Source: Chionoecetes opilio
Taxonomy: Eukaryota; Arthropoda; Malacostraca; Decapoda; Majidae
Direction of reading: 5' to 3'
NCBI GenBank assembly: GCA_016584305.1
Contig: JACEEZ010012726.1
Location: 190,001 to 254,000 of the forward strand
Length of the DNA: 64,000 nucleotides
Shown: positions 54,370 through 64,000 of the stretch, in pieces
Position numbering within the stretch: the stretch's first letter is position 1
Layout of the letters: the number at the start of each line of letters is the position of its first letter
The notes under the pieces: generated by a model
Told to the model about the DNA's origin: nothing
Databases searched by the model: none
Seen by the model: only the letters and a program-made list of their open reading frames with translations
Made by a program: the position numbers and the translations under genes

Positions 54370-57300
54370 GCACAATAGTATATACCTTTGCACAAGTGGA
54401 GCCTACCATAAAAATGTATTTTGTGCTTTCAGCTTTCTAAGTTGTTGTGACAAGTGTGCTATAAGGTGTGCGTCACACATAACTGGACGGGGTTGAATAT
54501 GTAGTTTATGCACTCAAGCCGAAGAAAAGTGCATGGAAAGTTTATATGAACATACATGTCCTGGAAAATGAGATATGTACATGTGTGCAGGTTATGATGA
54601 CCGGCAGCAGAGGTAGACAGTGAACAAGCAGCCAATGTGTGGATCAATGTTTAGTGAACTGCAGACATTTATTTGCATTTCTTAGTTATGTGAGCCAGCT
54701 ACAGATAGTGTTGGAAATTTCTATTATAATTTTCTATTTGTTCACTTGACTAATCACAACAGTCATAAGGGTGACTGAAAGACAATTGTGCCATAGTTCA
54801 GAGGGACGTGATAAATGTTACTCTCACGGACTGAAGACATTACAAATGATCTGGGAGTAAAGATTTCATGAAGAGGCACAGACACATTAAGGACAATCGA
54901 TCCCACACAGCAAGATGAACACACAAGACATCCTTCACCAAGCACAGGATGTTTTTGACAGAGTTACCCATCGCTCCTCGCCGCTCCTCCCAGTCCTCAT
55001 CGAAGACACACAGGGTACAGGCTTATGTGATGTATTTGTGTTTATTTTTGGTGATGCCCGACATCTACTTTGCTCCAAAGCAGTGTGGATGTTGGGCCCC
55101 ATCAAGCACCTCACCTATATTGTGTGTCATTAGGTTATGCATGAGTAAGGGTTGCAATTAGTTGTCCTCTCCGTGGTGTAGTGGCTAGCGTGCCTGGCTA
55201 TGAATCTGCGGGTCCTGGTTCGAATCCGGGCCAGGGTAAGTCGGCGGCCAGCCTAGCCAGCTGTTCTTCCTCCCTTTCGGGGTCGATAAATGGGTACCTG
55301 GAGAAACCTGGGGAAGGTAACTGTGGTAACCCAGATGTCACACTAGCCCTGTGTCCCGGGGTAGCGGTTTGTCACCCACCACAGGCCCAAAGGCTTATGT
55401 GATGGAGATGAGCACCGAGGCCACGCGCAGCATAGCGTATGCCCCCATCTTTACCTTACTAAGGGTTGCAGGCTGTGATGGTGTAGGCAGCCAGTGTTAT
55501 GGTGATTGAGATCATCCCCACTTTTCAGTGTGGCCAATGACAAGATATCTCGCGCATTATATGTCCCACACTCAATTATTTTGATATCATTACTCATCAT
55601 GAGATTCATGTATCTGATTAGAGTGGAGTTCTGAAGCGGGATATTTATGATGTTCACAGATCCGTCTGCGTCCAGCCGATCGGTTCTGACCAATGTGGCG
55701 CCTCCGTCGGCACTCCCCTCCTTCCTGGCCTCTGTCCCATCACCGGCCCCCTCCATGATTCCCCCGCCCGGCCCATCAATCCCTAACCCATCCATCCCTC
55801 CTGGCTCATATCCTCCTGCTCCATCCCTTCCTTCATTCACCTCTACCACCACTCCCACTACTAACCCATCCATTCCCACACCAATAACACATGTCAGTTC
55901 GCCCCTTCCTCCTTCAAGTGTTGCCGGTCCTGAAATGACGTACCCTTCATCTAGAGGAGTTCCGTACACGGTCAGTCCTGGAGCCGGCATTCCCTCTGCC
56001 TTCCCTCCTCCCCCTTCATCCATGCACCCTCCACCACCCTCACAAAGCCACTCGGCAGAAATGGCTGTGGATCCACGGGCACCGCAGCCGTCCGATGTCT
56101 TGGGTCCAGTAACCAGCCAGCCACAACCCCCAAGCAGGTAGGCAAATCATGTAGTCATTATCATGTAATACTGTACCTGTTTCTATATTAACCCCTTGAG
56201 GCCCAGAACGTAATTTCCATTGTAATTTGGGTGCGCTTAGACAATTTTTTGTGAATATAAGCAATATTTTATAAATATGATTTGTTTAGTATCCTTGTCG
56301 ACTAACTAATTTAGTATATTTAGTTACTTTTTGTAATTTTATGGCTAACAACAGAATTTTATATAGCAAAGGAAAGATCTGGGCGTGAAGGGGTTAAGAT
56401 GACATTTTTTAGCCTTACGTGGTGGCGCTGGCTAGGAATGGACTGTAACCTTCTTCAAGCAAATCTTCAGTATTAGTATCAATGGGCAGTATGTTGAGAC
56501 ATTCAGGCTACACTTACACCATCCCTTTAACTGTGACTTCTCAGCATAATACCAATCTTACCATTTTCTCCAATGATATAACCTTATAAGCAGGAACTAC
56601 CACGTGTAGGTATCTCGGCCTCTTGTAGCTTCCTTATTTTCTTATGTTCTTATAAATTACAACTTTGAGTCAGTACATATATCTATGATTAATGCAATAG
56701 ATCAAATGTAATTATCTGGTTGTATTATAGTGTTGTATCAAGTGCATAATCTCAGTAACCAATTTAAAGGAGATATTGGGTATCCTCAGCCTGACTTCAA
56801 GGTTTATTGCACTACCTGTACCCTAGTGTGTGAGATGATGAGGTAGCATAAGATGAAAGGATGCCACAATAGTAACAGTTAACCCTGTGAGACCCAGAGC
56901 GTAATTTCCATTGTAATTTGACTACCGTAAGACAATTTTTTGTGACTATAAGCAATATTTTATAGATATGACCTTTTAGTATCCTTGTCGACTAACTTAT
57001 TTGGTATATTCAGTTACTTTTTGTAATTTTATGGCTCGACTAGTACATACAATTTTTTTTATAGCAAAAGAAAGATCTGGGCTCGAAGGAGTTAAGGTTG
57101 ATTGAAGGTAAAAAGGCAGCTTCGGGTCATAGAAAGACTATTGTGGTATTTTTATTAGTAGTAAACACAGATAAACATATCTCTTATACTCTTCTTTCTA
57201 TTATTTATTTATTTTATCTCTTATACTCTTCTTTTCTCTCATCTCTTATACAAACTAATATTACTGTTTTCTCTCCTTTTACCTTAGGCTAAAAACACAC

Positions 57301-60300
57301 TCCCGCCACCACAGTTACCCCTTGTATGTGCCAGGCAGTCCCCTCCACTGTCCCCCCGCCCCCCCAACACCCCCCTGCTTAGTAGTGCAGCAGGAACACG
57401 CTAATGTCTCACTCAGCAGATCCCAAAGCCTCCTCCACACCTACCCTGCTATGCATCCTGAAGTGCACATGTACTGCAGTGATCCCTATGCTAGTAGTAG
57501 TAATAGCTATGGCCATGCTTATTTCTCAACCAGCCACGGTAGCACAGATGCCTCGGCTTCTGTGGATATTGGCACGCCTGGATCGCCTGGGGTGGGTGGT
57601 CCTGGGGGTGCCAAGAGACAGGACGGGCACGGGTGGTTCGGCTGGATCCGCGGCACTGTGTCTAACGTGGGGCATCGCGTGGCCGAGCGAGCCAAGACAT
57701 CAATGGATTCCATGATCACAACGCTGGACCCGCAGATGAAGGAGTTTATATGTAAGTATATAATTTGGTATTATTCCAGTTTGACACCGATTTCACTTTG
57801 GTGGACGAAACAATTTTTTTCTGGTGAGTTTTGATGTGTTTTGAATTGATCTGCTAACCGTTTCTGTCGCAAATAACTTTTTTTTCACGTTAGGGAAAGG
57901 TTAGGTTCTAGTATTTGTTTTTCAATAATTTTTGTCAGAAATAAAAAAATAAAAAAACAAACAGTTAGCAGATTAATTCAAAACACTTCAAAACTCACCA
58001 GAAAAAATAATTTCGTCCACCAAAGTGAATTCGGTGTCAAACTGGAAATTTACCAATCACTTTGTTGCATTGTGGAGATAGCATGACACAGATTAGTATT
58101 GTTATCATTTCACTGATACAGTATGATTATAGACTATTTGTGAAATGGACTAGTTTTTCTTTATCATGAGTGAGTATAGTACTTGTAAGCTGTATAGTGG
58201 ATATGTATAAGGGCTTCTTAATAACACTTCTAATATTCTGTAATACTTTTGGCAGCTTGATACCAGAGACCAAAACACTGGGATGAAACCTTGAAAATGG
58301 TTCACTTTTATTGTGTTGAGTTAAAAGGTTACATTGACCAATCCCATACATTGATTTACTCTACAGGTTGAAGTTCCCAAACTCGGCAACCTTGGGACCA
58401 GCGCCGAGCCGAGTAATGGAATTTTCCGACTTTTAGAACGTAGATATATTAAGGGGAAAAAAAGTTCCTGGACGTTTGGGAGCCATAATACCAATAACAG
58501 ACCTGTAGAAGTACACAAAATAACAGTGTACACAACTCTACAGTCACAACACCACTGAACAATAACAACAAACAAATCGGCGGGAGAAACCAAGCGGCCT
58601 AGTGTGGTGGCACCTAGCGGCCGACCCGGCAACTACGCGCCGGGTTTTGGGTGTTCTGCCGTGTTTTGGAAAATCCGGAACCATAGCCGAGTTTTGGGTG
58701 TTGCCGAGTCTTGGGATGCCGAGTTTGGGAACTTCAACCTGTAATACATGATTTTTTGTTTTTGTTTTGTTTTTGTACCTGCATAAATGTCATTATGTTC
58801 ACAGATTCTGGCGGCGACATGGACATCATTGTTGCCTCGGACAAGGAAGTCAAAGTGGGTGCCATCCGAGAGGCCTTCCAGATGAGCTTTGGAAAGGCCA
58901 CAGTCTGGTAAGGAAAATCACCGACTCACGACCATTCTCAAGTACTAAACTGCAATGACTTAAATATACTATAACTTATCTCATGGATTTTACTACATAT
59001 ATACAGATGCATTTTAAAAAAAAGTCACTCATTAATTAATAACAGAAAAATAGTTACTGTTATTGATGGTGCATTTACAGCCTTGTCAATATTTATTTAA
59101 AAAAGAAATAGGGAAAAAATGGTTCACAAATAGGATGGTAAATGATGGGAATGGACTCCCTTGTCAGGTAGTCAGTGCGGAGTCAATAGGGAGCTTTAAA
59201 ATGAGGCTAGACAATTTCATGGATGGGGATGAAAGGTGGATGTAGGTAGTGTTAAGTAATAGGAACTACCACGTGTAGGTCTCACGGCCTCTTGTAGCTT
59301 CCTTATTTTCTTATGTTCTTATGTTCTTATTTCAGTGGCATGAAGGCTGAGGCTCATGGAGTAGCAGCTCAGCCTGTTGGCTTTGAGGCAGCACTCGCCT
59401 CCGCCGAGGAGCGGATCAACGTGCTGAGATCCACCGGGCAGATCCACCCCCAGCAGCCCATCGTGGCCGTGGAAAACTTCATTGTGGAATTTCAGACGGA
59501 TTGGTACGTTCACAAAACCTTCAAGTAGAGCTGTAACTGTCTGTTATTCTTGTTATCCTATAGACTATTGAGGTATTTTTTCCAATTACCATATTTTACG
59601 GCTTATAAGACGCATCTTGGAAGACGCACCCTGATTTTGGAAAGAAATTTCTAATATTTTTTTTTTTAAACAGATTTTCTACCGGTAGGCAATGGTCCGA
59701 ATTGTTTTTCTGCGGCTCTGTTCCCATGTTCTTTGGCGTATCGTACAACTTATAGCTTGTATGCGATAGTATAAGTAAATAGTTTTGAAGAATTCGCCAT
59801 GGGTAATAATTTCCTGGACTGAAAAGAGCTTGTGATACGTGTGACAGCCTGGTGGTAAATGATACATCAACACTAACAGACAATAGTTGGCGCTGTTGGC
59901 GCCAATCTGCCGAGGCGGAACGGCTCCCGCCAGTACCTTAGTAAACATCACAGCGTGAGGAAGGATTAGTTGATTTGAATGTCTTATGGTATTCAAAATA
60001 CTTGTAACAGGTAAGTACTGAGGTTACATCATATAAGAGGCTGAACTGAATAGCTACCTAAGGTAACCTCCTACAACATTCGTCTTGGAAGACACATGAG
60101 TATTTTTCATGGTATTTTTTAGGGGAAAAAGTGCATCTTATAATAAGTCGTAAAATACGGTAATTCTCATTTATCGCAAGTCCAACCCCAGCATGAAGTT
60201 GTTGGGAAAAGAAGGGCGTTGAACGAAGATGATAATGATGATATCAGTGTTGGTGGTACAAAGCTGATCATTGGGATCTCATGGCAGAATTGTTATGTAA

Positions 60301-63168
60301 ATGCAGACTTAAGTATTAATTCTATGTTCATTTATTCTTACAGCTGGTTTGACCTTGGCCTCCTGCTTCTGGACGATCCTGGGGAAGACATTCTGCTACA
60401 GACCTACACACAGGTACGTCATGCCATGTAGTATTCCTTATCTTTTTAGTGTTGTGCTATTTCCATCACTATTAAGAGAGAGAAAAAAACCGAGTACTCT
60501 TATAAACCTTGTAAGTCTTTATTCACTCTTACATCCTTACACAGCATGCCATGTTCATCATCTTTCATCATCATTTCATTCTCATCTTTTTAGTGTTGTG
60601 CTATGCCTATTTCCCTCACAATTAATTAGGAGAGAAAAAGACCGAGTACTCTTATAAACCTTGTCAGTCTCTCTCTTTTTCTCTTCCATTCTCTCTCTCT
60701 CTCTCTCTCTCTTACATCCTCACACAGCATGGCATTACAGTATAGTCTTCTGTGTTTATGGCAGCATTTATATAGTTGTTTTGCTGTCTTAGTATTGATA
60801 GATTATTTGCATGGGAGTATGATGTATTTTATTATTCATTAGGGTTGGGTTAGTCATGTATCAAACAGTTGAGCAGTGTTGGAATTAAGGTATTGCACTG
60901 GGGTATGGTATCTCTCTCGGTTATTTTCATAGTAAGAGTGTATTTTCATAGTAAGAGTGTATTTTCATAGTAAGAGTGTATTTTCATAGTAAGAGTGTAT
61001 TTTCATAGTAAGAGTGTATTTTCATAGTAAGAGTGTATTTTCATAGTAAGAGTGTATTTTCATAGTAAGAGTGTATTTTCATAGTAAGAGTGTATTTTCA
61101 TAGTAAGAGTGTATTTTCATAGTAAGAGTGTATTTTCATAGTAAGAGTGTATTTTCATAGTAAGAGTGTATTTTCATAGTAAGAGTGTATTTTCATAGTA
61201 AGAGTGTATTTTCATAGTAAGAGTGTATTTTCATAGTAAGAGTGTATTTTCATAGTAAGAGCGTATTTTCATAGTAAGAGCGTATTTTCATAGTAAGAGC
61301 GTATTTTCATAGTAAGAGTGTATTTTCATAGTAAGAGTGTATTTTCATAGTAAGAGTGTATTTTCATAGTAAGAGTGTATTTTCATAGTAAGAGTGTATT
61401 TTCATAGTAAGAGTGTATTTTCATAGTAAGAGTGTATTTTCATAGTAAGAGTGTATTTTCATAGTTAGTGTATTTTCATAGTAAGAGTGTATTTTCATAG
61501 TTAGTGTATTTTCATAGTAAGAGTGTATTTTCATAGTTAGAGTGTATTTTCATAGTAAGAGTGTATTTTCATAGTAAGAGTGTATTTTCATAGTAAGAGT
61601 GTATTTTCATAGTTAGAGTGTATTTTCATAGTAAGAGTGTATTTTCATAGTTAGAGTGTATTTTCATAGTAAGAGTGTATTTTCATAGTAAGAGCGTCTA
61701 CATTAGCATTTTATGGGATGGAATGTCATGGAACTGTATTGAAGGCTTTGTTTATGTCTGGCTATAGGTGTGACTGGAGGTACTTATTGCTTCAAGATAC
61801 TTATTACATGCACTTCGTTGATATAGACGGGGTTTTAGCTACACTAGTCTTGTCATAATTATTCTAACTGGATAAGCATAGATAAAAAAAAAAAAATAGG
61901 GAGAAACTGGTTCACAAATAGGATGGTAAATGATTGGAATGGACTCAGTAGACAGGTAGTTAATGCGGAGTCAATAGGGTTTTAAAAGGAGGCTAGATAA
62001 TTTCATGGATGGGGATGAAAGGTAGATGTAGGTAGTGTTAAGTAACACGAACTACCACATGTAGGTCTCCCAGCTTCTTGTAGCTTCCATATTTTCTTAT
62101 GTTCTTATATCTACTTTTGTCCAGTTTGAATATTAACCTTAATGAAAATGCTTTTGCCCATATACTTATGATCCCCAACCATTTATAGTAATATATCCTG
62201 TTTAGATTTTAACTGTATGAAGGTTATTTATTCCAAAAGTTCCTAAATCCAAACCCTTTTAAGTATCAATAGTTCTTTGTAGGGAGTAGAATCTCTTCCA
62301 TGATTTAAACTTACAGGCTTCCTTCTTCTTCCTTCATTCCTTCGCTTCCTTCTGCCTTCCTTCTCTTCATGTTTTTGTAGGAGTAATCTCTTTCATGATA
62401 ACTTCAGCTTCCTTCTTCTTCTTCATCCTTCGCTTCCCTTCCTTTCCTTCCCTTCTTCCTTCCTTCCTTCCCTTCTTCCTTCCTTCCTTCCCTTCTTCCT
62501 TCCTTCCTTCTTTCTTTCCTTCCTTCTTTTCTTTCTTTTCCTTCTGAATCCCTACCTCCTCGACACACTGCAATTCTTCAATATAACCCCAGTTCTTCAT
62601 TGCCAACCCTTCTACAGGTCACCCCAATACCACCAGACTTTGTTAACCAGGCCCGCACCGCCACCCCTGAGGATTACCCGCTCAAGGAGTCCGGGTTCGC
62701 TGTCACCGTGGGTCAGATCGCCAGCCAAAACCTTCAGGTAATCACACTCATATCCCTATGTCTGTCTTGTGCACGCAACATTTACTCTAATACCTTTTGA
62801 CGTCCTATGTTATGTATATTGTTGTTCTGTCATGTAGGCCGTAGTTTGTGAAGTTTGATTGTCCTTTGCTTCATTACCTGTGTTTTTAATGTTCATACTT
62901 AACATTTACCCTGACACCTTTTGACGTCCCATGTTATATTGTTGTTCTGTCATGTAGGCCGTAGTTTGGGAAGTTTAAGTTTGATCGTCCTTTGCTTCAA
63001 TATAGGGCAGAGTGAATTAGTACCATGTTTGTAATGTTGTTTTACGCTCAGGTGCATCACAGTGTGTGGCAGGAGGCCCTCACCGGGGTGTCGCGGAGGG
63101 AGGGGCTGGTGCTGGCCGGACGCACGCTGGCGGGTCTTTACAGATCCCGCCTGCCCAATTACCACTAG
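53828..63168 (+). CDS. PRRC1: PRRC1, proline-rich coiled-coil protein 1 (8 coding exons)
   Basis: PRRC1 is a conserved Golgi/ER-exit-site protein linked to COPII turnover and PKA; its C-terminus resembles non-canonical NTP phosphatases of the DUF84/YjjX type (family knowledge). Joined exons: 53828-53885, 55660-56137, 57288-57751, 58805-58907, 59336-59503, 60344-60413, 62618-62737, 63052-63168. All are GT/AG with matching phases, giving 525 codons and a TAG stop (human is about 445). The start is the ATG at 53828 (MQENSCGDFE); the preceding GTG was not used. Residues 20-178 are Pro/Ser-rich. Residues about 300-333 hold RAKTSMDSMITTLDPQMKEF. The C-terminal domain (334-525) has GGDMDIIVASDKEVKVGAIR, AAQPVGFEAALASAEERINV, IVAVENFIVEF, WFDLGLLLLDD, EDYPLKESGFAVTVGQ and ALTGVSRREGLVLAGRTLAG. 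Introns are full of repeats. Confidence 0.96.
54336..54370. repeat. TA/CA microsatellite
   Basis: Short TATATATA then CACACACA run in PRRC1 intron 1. Confidence 0.9.
55157..55459 (+). mobile_element. tRNA-derived SINE, family B (copy 2)
   Basis: Head CTCTCCGTGGTGTAGTGGCT, B-box GGTTCGAATCC, same body. Target-site duplication TAAGGGTTGCA at 55146-55156 and 55460-55470. In the PRRC1 intron between exons 1 and 2. Confidence 0.87.
55660..56137 (+). CDS. PRRC1: PRRC1 coding exon 2 (Pro/Ser-rich)
   Basis: Acceptor tgttcacag, donor gtaggc. Encodes DPSASSRSVLTNVAPPSALP and then about 130 residues of Pro/Ser/Thr-rich sequence ending TSQPQPPSR (split Arg). This is the proline-rich half that names the family and is expected to be disordered. 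Confidence 0.92.
56192..56393 (+). mobile_element. TTAA MITE, copy 7
   Basis: TTAA at 56188-56191 and 56394-56397. PRRC1 intron, 50 bp after the exon 2 donor. Confidence 0.78.
56588..56656 (+). mobile_element. LINE 3' tail fragment (copy 4)
   Basis: Only the last part of the 3'UTR (AGGAACTACCACGTGTAGGT) and the TTATTTTCTTATG tail; an extreme 5' truncation in a PRRC1 intron. Confidence 0.75.
56883..57091 (+). mobile_element. TTAA MITE, copy 8
   Basis: TTAA at 56879-56882 and 57092-57095. Same PRRC1 intron as copy 7, same orientation. Confidence 0.76.
57288..57751 (+). CDS. PRRC1: PRRC1 coding exon 3
   Basis: Acceptor accttag, donor gtaagt, ends in phase 1. The first two-thirds is weakly conserved. 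The end (GWFGWIRGTVSNVGHRVAER, SMDSMITTLDPQMKEF) matches the conserved segment preceding the NTPase-like domain, including TTLDP. Confidence 0.94.
58805..58907 (+). CDS. PRRC1: PRRC1 coding exon 4 (start of NTPase-like domain)
   Basis: Acceptor tgttcacag, donor gtaagg, ends in phase 2. Encodes YSGGDMDIIVASDKEVKVGA and IREAFQMSFGKATV. The 'VASxxxVKxxAxRxAF' pattern is typical of DUF84/inosine-xanthosine triphosphatase folds. Confidence 0.96.
59095..59333 (+). mobile_element. LINE 3' end fragment (copy 5) next to PRRC1 exon 5
   Basis: Encodes KKEIGKKWFTNRMVN and [25 protein letters not shown], then the family 3'UTR and a TTCTTATG repeat tail that runs into the acceptor at 59335. Confidence 0.85.
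59336..59503 (+). CDS. PRRC1: PRRC1 coding exon 5
   Basis: Acceptor ttatttcag, donor gtacgt. Encodes CGMKAEAHGVAAQPVGFEAA and ERINVLRSTGQIHPQQPIVA, ending VENFIVEFQTD. The acceptor sits directly against the 3' tail of a LINE fragment. Confidence 0.96.
59530..60180. other. Inverted-end repeat element in PRRC1 intron 5
   Basis: The left end ACCATATTTTACGGCTTATAAGACGCATCTTGGAAGACGC (split: ATTTTACGGCTTATAAGACG at 59591) and the right end ATAATAAGTCGTAAAATACGG (60150-60170) are inverted relatives, giving an element of roughly 59587-60172. This resembles MITEs with CTTATAAG-type termini. No ORF recognised. Confidence 0.55.
60344..60413 (+). CDS. PRRC1: PRRC1 coding exon 6
   Basis: 70 nt, acceptor ttcttacag, donor gtacgt, ends in phase 0. 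Encodes CWFDLGLLLLDDPGEDILLQ and TYTQ, matching the conserved WFDIGCLVVEDP block. Confidence 0.96.
60930..61700 (+). repeat. 19-bp minisatellite (about 40 copies) in PRRC1 intron
   Basis: TATTTTCATAGTAAGAGTG units, highly homogeneous, with GCG variants at 61258-61310 and TAGTTAG variants towards the 3' end. No spacers, so not CRISPR. Confidence 0.97.
61888..62108 (+). mobile_element. LINE 3' end fragment (copy 6)
   Basis: Same family: [11 protein letters not shown] equivalent, WNGLSRQVVNAESIG with a small deletion, DGDER end, 3'UTR and TTCTTATG tail. 5'-truncated, in the PRRC1 intron between exons 6 and 7. Confidence 0.82.
62300..62545. repeat. CCTT-rich pyrimidine tract
   Basis: CTTCCTTCCTTC runs about 75 bp upstream of the PRRC1 exon 7 acceptor. 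Confidence 0.9.
62618..62737 (+). CDS. PRRC1: PRRC1 coding exon 7
   Basis: 40 codons, phase 0 at both ends, acceptor ttctacag, donor gtaatc. Encodes VTPIPPDFVNQARTATPEDY and PLKESGFAVTVGQIASQNLQ. Confidence 0.96.
63052..63168 (+). CDS. PRRC1: PRRC1 terminal coding exon 8
   Basis: Acceptor acgctcag, stop TAG 63166-63168. Encodes VHHSVWQEALTGVSRREGLV and LAGRTLAGLYRSRLPNYH, aligning with the C-terminal AFTGMSRR...AGMYKQRLP block of PRRC1. Confidence 0.96.
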   Translation: MHHSVWQEALTGVSRREGLVLAGRTLAGLYRSRLPNYH

Positions 63169-63975
63169 CATACGGAAACTGTATGAGTACGAAATATGAT
63201 GAAGGGATCCCACAGGGTTATTTCGTTAATATAAAACCTGTGGGGTCCCTAAAGAAGAACTAGAAAATAAGCAGTTCATAACTTTGTGTGGTTAGAATAG
63301 GCTTTTATTTAAGAATTCTCATTTTAATATCTCATGATCTGAAATTTTATACATTTCTTTACAGCTTTAAGATAAAGTAAATGATAAGTAAAGTAAAGGT
63401 AAATATGTTTAAAAATATCTTATACAGACCAGCTACTTCAGATGTTTAATTTCTAGAGAAAGTTTGGCTGTGGTTCAAGGGCAATGTGTAATAGACAGCC
63501 ACAACGGAACTTATAGGTTAGTGTCATGATTTTCCTTCACCTCAAAGTTTGTGAACCAGAGGTAACATTTCTTAAGCAGCCTTTGTTTCTGTTCACAGCT
63601 TGTTGTAGATCATGTACCTGTCACAGCTAAGTGGTGGAGGGTGTGCTATGTATATGCAGCTGAGTGGTAGTGCTTCCCATAAGTGACCAGCAGTTGTCAC
63701 CTACAGGAACCACACACACACACACTGCTATAGTCTATTTTTTCACGAGGCGAAAATTCCATTCTATTTTAAGGTCTTATGCTTAAAATTATGCTATGTT
63801 TACCTGATAATATGGTTAACTATGATAAAATACAACTGAAATTTAGAAGAAGCGTAGTATTCTCTTCTCCTGGCATCAAATATCAGTCAGTAAGCAGCAA
63901 AGGGTCAGGATTTTTCACCTCGTTAAAAATAAAAACATATTTATTGATATGCAATGATTTATTCACATAAATAAA
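63169..63975 (+). other. PRRC1: PRRC1 3' untranslated region (probable)
   Basis: AT-rich and non-coding. AATAAA poly(A) signals are present at 63928-63933 and 63970-63975; which one is used is unknown, and the window ends at 64000. Confidence 0.5.
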
Positions 63976-64000
63976 AAAAGATTTCTGACTGTTATCTGAG

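Noticed and set aside
54915..55133. Open frame starting MNTQDILHQAQDVFDR as an extra PRRC1 exon
   Set aside because: Exons 1 and 2 already join in phase without it, no good acceptor precedes it and no PRRC1 similarity is visible. A cassette exon cannot be excluded.
55167..55240. tRNA gene candidate
   Set aside because: The tRNA-like head continues into a repeat body found elsewhere on the minus strand, with target duplications; it is a SINE.
60930..61700. CRISPR-like regular array
   Set aside because: Units are contiguous 19-mers without spacers, and the locus is an intron of a eukaryotic gene.

Overview
The window is eukaryotic nuclear DNA, most likely from a decapod crustacean or a close arthropod relative. 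That assignment is an inference. It rests on long GT-AG introns, a very high load of micro- and minisatellites, interspersed GGTTAGGTTAG blocks (the arthropod telomere-type pentamer TTAGG), and arthropod-like divergence of the two host genes. Two conserved host genes can be read exon by exon, both on the + strand.

Gene 1 (from before base 1 to 24488) is LARP1, the La-related translation regulator of 5'TOP mRNAs. Its last 17 coding exons are here and join in one frame (1375 codons plus stop). They carry a Pro/Ala-rich N-terminal part, the La motif, a conserved mid-region and the C-terminal DM15 cap-binding repeats. The 5' end of the gene lies outside the window. Gene 2 (53828-63168, with a probable non-coding first exon near 51.6-51.74 kb) is PRRC1. 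It has 8 coding exons and 525 codons, with a proline-rich N-terminal half and a C-terminal non-canonical NTPase-like (DUF84/YjjX-like) domain. Both are housekeeping genes with no obvious pathway link; their adjacency is simply gene order.

The rest is repeats. LARP1 introns hold a pogo-like TA-flanked element (1081-2937), foldback elements (3901-5080, 8168-8355), four copies plus one fragment of a TTAA-flanked MITE, LINE 3' ends, and many tandem arrays, including a 31-bp array of over 3 kb (18.1-21.9 kb). The 24.5-51.6 kb intergenic region holds a LINE C-terminal fragment, tRNA-derived SINEs on the minus strand, a family of large palindromes rich in TGACGTCA (28.4-31.1 and 45.2-46.6 kb), a non-autonomous Helitron (31246-32754), a 2.8-kb trinucleotide-phased repeat (34.6-37.4 kb) that reads as a low-complexity protein on the minus strand, a 22-bp array (38.7-40.0 kb), a dead Tc1-type transposon inserted inside a LINE reverse transcriptase (41.2-42.85 kb), nested foldbacks (44.5-45.0, 48.57-49.56 kb) and a 31-bp array (51.0-51.56 kb). 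PRRC1 introns hold a 1.5-kb foldback, a SINE with target-site duplication, two TTAA MITEs, LINE tails and a 19-bp array.

I found no prokaryote-style operon, CRISPR array, virus or multi-gene novel system. The points most worth a second look are: tandem repeats that contain or abut splice sites, the nested Tc1-in-LINE insertion, the Helitron, the TTAA MITE family, the TGACGTCA-bearing palindromes, and the possible low-complexity gene at 34.2-37.5 kb. All splice sites were assigned by reading GT/AG and frame continuity; no transcript evidence was available.
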